Below are positions 60,229-64,000 of a stretch of 64,000 nt of DNA, in pieces. The notes under the pieces are model-generated. The model had not been told where the DNA came from. It searched no databases and was given only the letters and a program-made list of their open reading frames with translations. Source of the stretch: Stieleria sp. JC731 (GTDB lineage: Bacteria > Planctomycetota > Planctomycetia > Pirellulales > Pirellulaceae); contig NZ_JAJKFQ010000011.1 of assembly GCF_020966635.1 (NCBI RefSeq), positions 1,240,001 through 1,304,000 of the forward strand. Direction: 5' to 3'. Positions within the stretch are counted from its first letter, which is position 1; the number at the start of each line of letters is the position of its first letter. Made by a program: the position numbers and the translations under genes.

Positions 60229-62721
60229 ATGCCCTCGCTAAAACGCCCGCCTATGAGACGCTCGATTTGCTCGCCGACTCATGTCTTCCGTTTCGTGTCG
60301 CTGTGGGTGATTGGTTTCGCAGTCCTTGCGTCTTCGACGACTCAAGCGGATGAACAAGTCCAGCGCGAACGCTCTTTCGACGTTCAAGCCATCTACAAAG
60401 AAAAATGTCTTCGTTGTCACGGGGATCATGGCCAGGGCACAAGCGAAGGCTATTCAAAGCCTCTTGATACTTCACAGTCCGTCGAAGCATTGACCAAAGT
60501 CATCGCCGAAACAATGCCCGAAGAAGACCCGGAGAGTTGCGTTGGTGAGGAAGCAAAAGCACTGGCACATTTCATCCTCGAAACTTTCGAGGGTTCCAAA
60601 GGGGAATTGAACTCCCCAGGAATCACGCGTCTGACCGTCGCCCAATATCGAAATTCGATCGCTGATCTATTGGGACAGTTCACTCCTCAGCCGAGCAACG
60701 AAAACCAAACCGATCGACGGCGACGATCGCGTCGCGATGGGAACGGAGTACCGGGGCTGCGCGGCGAATACTATCAATCCGAAGGGATGAACAAAGCCCA
60801 GCGTCTGGCTCACTATCGAAGTGACACTCGAATCGATTTTGACTTTGGAAGGGACGCTCCTGTTCCCAGTTTGACCGCAGACCAATTCGCCATTATCTGG
60901 CAAGGCAGCTTACGCGCCGATCATACCGGTGAATATGCCTTTCGGCTGACAACGCAAAACGGAGCTCGTCTGTACCTTAACTTTGATCCGCGTCCAAACA
61001 CGGGGTCATTGCGTGACGACCGTTCATCGGGTGACAACGAAGCCTTCATTGACGATTGGGTCGGATCTGGAAAGGTGCGGACAAAGTCAGCAAGCATGTT
61101 TCTGCTCGGCGGACGTGACTACCCAATTCGATTGGAGTTCTTCAAATACCTTGAGGACGCCGCACAAATCAAATTGGAATGGAAGCCACCGCATGGCACT
61201 TGGTCAGTTTTGGACTTCAACCATGTGACAACGGAGTCTTCGCCAAGAACCTATGCCTGTGATGTCCCTTTTCCAGCGGATGACCGAAGCTTGGGCTTTG
61301 AACGTGGAAGTCACGTTTCACCACAATGGCAATCGGCAGTCATGGCTGGAGCCGTGCAAACGGCAGCTGAGGTGATAAGTCGTTTGCCGTTGCTGTCTGG
61401 AACCGCCGAAAGCGGCGATCGCGATGAGAAGATTTTACGATTCGTGCAGCGATTCGCGGAAGTGGCGTTTCGGCGGACGATTGAGCCCGAGGAGGCCGAG
61501 CTACTGCGGTCGATCACGCTGGCAAACCCCGATGACTTGGAGTCAGGCGTTCGCAAATCGGTGGTGTTGATCTTGATGTCGCCTCACTTCCTGTATCCTG
61601 ATCTGACGAGTCTTGGTGACGAACCATCACAACTGGTCGTTGCTTCGCGGTTGTCGTTTGCGATGTGGGACAGCATCCCAGACGCGGAATTAATCGAGGC
61701 TGCGAAGGCTGGAAAGTTGAATCAGCGAGAAGGCATCGAAGATCAAGCGAGAAGGATGCTGCAAGATCCGAGAGCGAAAGCGAAGATCCGGCGTTTTTTC
61801 GGTCTGTGGTTGGAGATCGAAGAACGAGATCTTTCAAAAGACCGGGCTTTGTTTCCAGAATTTGACGAACAAGTTGTCGCTGATTTACGGCGATCTTTGG
61901 AGCTGTTCATTGATAGCGTTGTTTGGAGCCGCCGATCGGACTACCGCGAATTGTTGCTCGCAGACCATCTGATGTTGAACGAACGATTGTCGGAACTCTA
62001 TTTCGAGCGACAGAATGATTCGGATGGGAAATTGTCTGGTGAGGAGATCAAGCAGCGCGCAAGAGAACGTGAGTTCGCTTCGTCGTTTCAACCCGTGGAT
62101 TTCGATGCTGCTGAGCGATCGGGAATTTTAACGCATCCCTATCTATTGAGCGTCTTGGCGTATCACAACAACACCTCGCCGATTCACCGTGGTGTTTTCT
62201 TAACACGCAACATCGTCGGACGCGCGTTAAGTCCACCTCCAAACGCGATCGCGTTTAAGGACGATGAATTCCCGGATGACTTAACGATGCGTGAAAAAGT
62301 GACGTTGCTGACTCAGGACTCCGCATGCATGTCTTGCCACAGTGTTATCAATCCGCTGGGTTTTACGCTCGAAAGCTACGACGCAGTGGGGCGATGGAGA
62401 GTTTCTGAAAATGAGAAACCGATCGACACCGAAAGCAACTATGTCACACAATCGGGTGAGGTATTGAAGCTCGGGAGTGCCAGGGATGTAGCCGAATTCG
62501 CAGTCAAAAGTCCTTCCGCCCATCGAGCGTTTATCACACATCTTTACGAACACATGCTTCAGCAAAGTGCCCACGAAGCGGGCGAAGAACAGCTAGAGCA
62601 GCTGACACAATCCTTTGCCGCAGATGATTTCAATATTCAGAAACTTTGTGCCCGGCTTGCTGTCCTGGCAACCCAAAAGGCATCGCCCCGGTCCAACCAT
62701 TTGACGGAGAATTCACAATGA
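60229..62721 (+). CDS. Planctomycete cytochrome: cyt c, PA14 and DUF1592/1588/1585
   Basis: An 830-residue secreted protein (ATG 60229; ATG 60253 also starts a plausible signal, with VSLWVIGFAVLASSTTQA). The order of parts is: cytochrome c-like domain with CLRCHGDHGQG near residue 60; a DUF1587-like piece ITRLTVAQYRNSIADLLG (~128-145); a PA14 domain (~175-340) with GLRGEYYQSEGMN and GEYAFRLTTQNGARLYL; DUF1595/DUF1592 (~400-600) with AEVAFRRTIEPEEAELLRS; DUF1588 (~640-730) with GVFLTRNIVGRALSPPP and a second heme motif CMSCH; DUF1585 (to ~815). This family is paired with DUF1552 proteins in planctomycetes, as here (4-bp overlap). Polysaccharide-related oxidation or binding is assumed, not proven. 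Confidence 0.93.
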   Translation: MPSLKRPPMRRSICSPTHVFRFVSLWVIGFAVLASSTTQADEQVQRERSFDVQAIYKEKCLRCHGDHGQGTSEGYSKPLDTSQSVEALTKVIAETMPEEDPESCVGEEAKALAHFILETFEGSKGELNSPGITRLTVAQYRNSIADLLGQFTPQPSNENQTDRRRRSRRDGNGVPGLRGEYYQSEGMNKAQRLAHYRSDTRIDFDFGRDAPVPSLTADQFAIIWQGSLRADHTGEYAFRLTTQNGARLYLNFDPRPNTGSLRDDRSSGDNEAFIDDWVGSGKVRTKSASMFLLGGRDYPIRLEFFKYLEDAAQIKLEWKPPHGTWSVLDFNHVTTESSPRTYACDVPFPADDRSLGFERGSHVSPQWQSAVMAGAVQTAAEVISRLPLLSGTAESGDRDEKILRFVQRFAEVAFRRTIEPEEAELLRSITLANPDDLESGVRKSVVLILMSPHFLYPDLTSLGDEPSQLVVASRLSFAMWDSIPDAELIEAAKAGKLNQREGIEDQARRMLQDPRAKAKIRRFFGLWLEIEERDLSKDRALFPEFDEQVVADLRRSLELFIDSVVWSRRSDYRELLLADHLMLNERLSELYFERQNDSDGKLSGEEIKQRAREREFASSFQPVDFDAAERSGILTHPYLLSVLAYHNNTSPIHRGVFLTRNIVGRALSPPPNAIAFKDDEFPDDLTMREKVTLLTQDSACMSCHSVINPLGFTLESYDAVGRWRVSENEKPIDTESNYVTQSGEVLKLGSARDVAEFAVKSPSAHRAFITHLYEHMLQQSAHEAGEEQLEQLTQSFAADDFNIQKLCARLAVLATQKASPRSNHLTENSQ

Positions 62722-64000
62722 GTCGACTTAATGATGGACGTCGTCGATTTCTGCGAGATCTAGGCGTGGGGGCTGCCGTGCTGCCATTCTTAGGACGCCT
62801 GCCAAGCCTGAATGCCGCTGAGTCCGGTGCGGCAGAGACGATCCGAGATGGCAAGCCAGTGCCTGCCCCGAAACGACTGGTGATTATGTTCTCGCCCAAT
62901 GGGACGTTGCCCAGTGAGTTTTGGCCCGATGAGTTTGATCCCAACGGACGATTGGCGCTAAAGCCGATGTTGGCCGCTCTGGAACCGTTCCGGGACCAGA
63001 CGTTAATCCTGAAAGGAATCAACAATCAAGTCGGTGGTGATGGCGACAACCATATGCGTGGCATGTCGTGTTTATTAACCGCTAGACAGCTTAATCCGGG
63101 TAATATCCAGGGTGGAGGCCATACGCCGGCGGGTTGGGCGAGCGGAATCTCGATCGATCAAGAGGTCCGAAATCATTTTCAATCCAGCGACTCCACACAA
63201 ACCCGATTTGGATCTTTGGAATTCGGAGTCGCTGTACCCGATCGCGCAGACCCATGGACGCGGATGTGTTACGCCGGAAGCGATCGGCCTGTCGCTCCGA
63301 TAGATGATCCGGAGCAGATGTTTCAGAAACTCTACGGCGGTGCTCAAGATCGTCAGACGGTTTCCAGCATTCTTGATCACGTCCGTGATGACATTGCCAA
63401 GGTGTCGAAACGTCTAAGTACAACCGATCGGCAGATGCTTGATCAGCATCTTCAAAACGTCCGCCAACTTGAACGTGAAATCGAAGCGGCCGCGACAGAA
63501 GCGACACTGGTCCACCCCGAACCGGAAATTGACCCAAACATCGAATTGGTTAATGACAATACCCCAGCGATCAGTCGTATGCAGATTGATTTGCTGGTCA
63601 ACAGCCTCGCCAATGACATGACTCGGGTGGCAACACTGCAATTTATGCGGTCCGTTGGTCAGGCCCGAATGCGTTGGTTGGACATTGAAGAAGGGCATCA
63701 CTCGTTGTCACACGAACCTGACAACGACGAGAACGCTCATCAAAAGCTTCATCGAATCAATTCTTGGTTCGCTGGCGAGCTTGCCTATCTGGCCAAAAGG
63801 CTTTCTGAAATCCCCGAGCCCGGTCGGGAAAACGAATCGATGTTGGACAACACTCAAATTGTTTGGCTAAACGAGCTGGGCAAAGGGAATTCGCACACCC
63901 TGGATAACATCCCGTTTCTTCTCGTCGGCGGCGGAAGTGGATTCCATACCGGGCGTGCGATTGACTTTAAGGGGGTCGCACACAATCGGTTGTGGTTAGC
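62718..64000 (+). CDS. DUF1552 family protein (C-terminus beyond the right edge)
   Basis: The ATG at 62718 overlaps the previous stop by four bases (ATGA), so the two are translationally coupled. 427 residues are visible. The N-terminus has a twin-arginine signal (GRRRFLRDLGVGAAVLPFLG), so the protein is exported folded by Tat. The body shows the DUF1552 pattern: KRLVIMFSPNGTLPSEFWPD, DQTLILKGINNQVGGDGDNH, RGMSCLLTARQLNPGN, ISIDQEVRNHF and LGKGNSHTLDNIPFLLVGGG. The family is of the DUF1501/alkaline-phosphatase-like kind with no established activity. Partnership with the DUF1592 cytochrome is a recurrent planctomycete gene pair. The last residues are outside the window, so the length is incomplete. 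Confidence 0.93.
   Translation, partial: MSRLNDGRRRFLRDLGVGAAVLPFLGRLPSLNAAESGAAETIRDGKPVPAPKRLVIMFSPNGTLPSEFWPDEFDPNGRLALKPMLAALEPFRDQTLILKGINNQVGGDGDNHMRGMSCLLTARQLNPGNIQGGGHTPAGWASGISIDQEVRNHFQSSDSTQTRFGSLEFGVAVPDRADPWTRMCYAGSDRPVAPIDDPEQMFQKLYGGAQDRQTVSSILDHVRDDIAKVSKRLSTTDRQMLDQHLQNVRQLEREIEAAATEATLVHPEPEIDPNIELVNDNTPAISRMQIDLLVNSLANDMTRVATLQFMRSVGQARMRWLDIEEGHHSLSHEPDNDENAHQKLHRINSWFAGELAYLAKRLSEIPEPGRENESMLDNTQIVWLNELGKGNSHTLDNIPFLLVGGGSGFHTGRAIDFKGVAHNRLWL

Overview
The window looks like a chromosomal segment of a planctomycete, most likely of the Pirellulaceae (Rhodopirellula-like). The basis is the set of lineage-typical families: a DUF1592/DUF1588/DUF1585 cytochrome paired with a DUF1552 protein, a PVC-type propeller/HEAT/cytochrome c protein, a formylglycine sulfatase, a DUF1680 (GH127) glycosidase, a DUF3472 protein, BlaI/M56 sensor genes and M50-HlyD-TolC export genes. 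The intergenic repeats carrying AACCGCGAGCTAACGCTCAG-type arms also fit. Identification is by eye from translated motifs; no search was run.

Layout. 1-1.1 kb: glycosyltransferase (partial) translationally coupled to hpt. 1.4-4.8 kb: two small conserved hypotheticals, tRNA-Ser(UGA) and a Sel1-repeat protein. 4.8-6.8 kb: two arrays of ~105-bp palindromic repeats enclosing one DUF3592-like membrane gene. 6.9-9.8 kb: BlaI regulator, M56 metallopeptidase and a carboxypeptidase-regulatory-like ORF in a shifted frame. 10-15.2 kb: carbohydrate genes (TIM-barrel lipoprotein, DUF3472, GH127). 15.4-17.4 kb: an SDR enzyme and a YihY membrane protein. 17.5-24.8 kb: a four-gene operon for an ABC-2 transporter with a large membrane partner and a HEAT protein. 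24.9-28.8 kb: a half-length UvrC and a PAS-GGDEF-HD protein.

29.2-36.3 kb: an export operon (TolC-like, two HlyD-like adaptors, an M50 protease with PqqD-like and lipoyl-like domains) without any ATPase, divergent from the GGDEF gene. 36.4-42.8 kb: EEP phosphatase, aminotransferase, LutA, aldo/keto reductase, esterase and a small methyltransferase. 43-48.5 kb (minus): a sulfatase/propeller pair, an App1-like phosphatase and a second EEP protein. 49-50 kb: a lone HPt protein followed by an exact 100-bp tandem repeat array. 50.3-55 kb: Gfo/Idh/MocA oxidoreductase, PVC dehydrogenase and QueG. 55.4-58.4 kb: VgrG with an FHA protein. 58.6-59.5 kb: DHH phosphoesterase. 60.2-64 kb: DUF1592-type cytochrome and DUF1552 protein (runs off the edge).

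The best candidates for an undescribed system are the ATPase-less M50/HlyD/HlyD/TolC operon, the VgrG-FHA pair, and the two structured repeat families (100-bp array; ~105-bp arrays around a membrane gene). The M56/sensor frame shift and the GGDEF protein with dead HD and HPt modules are also worth checking.
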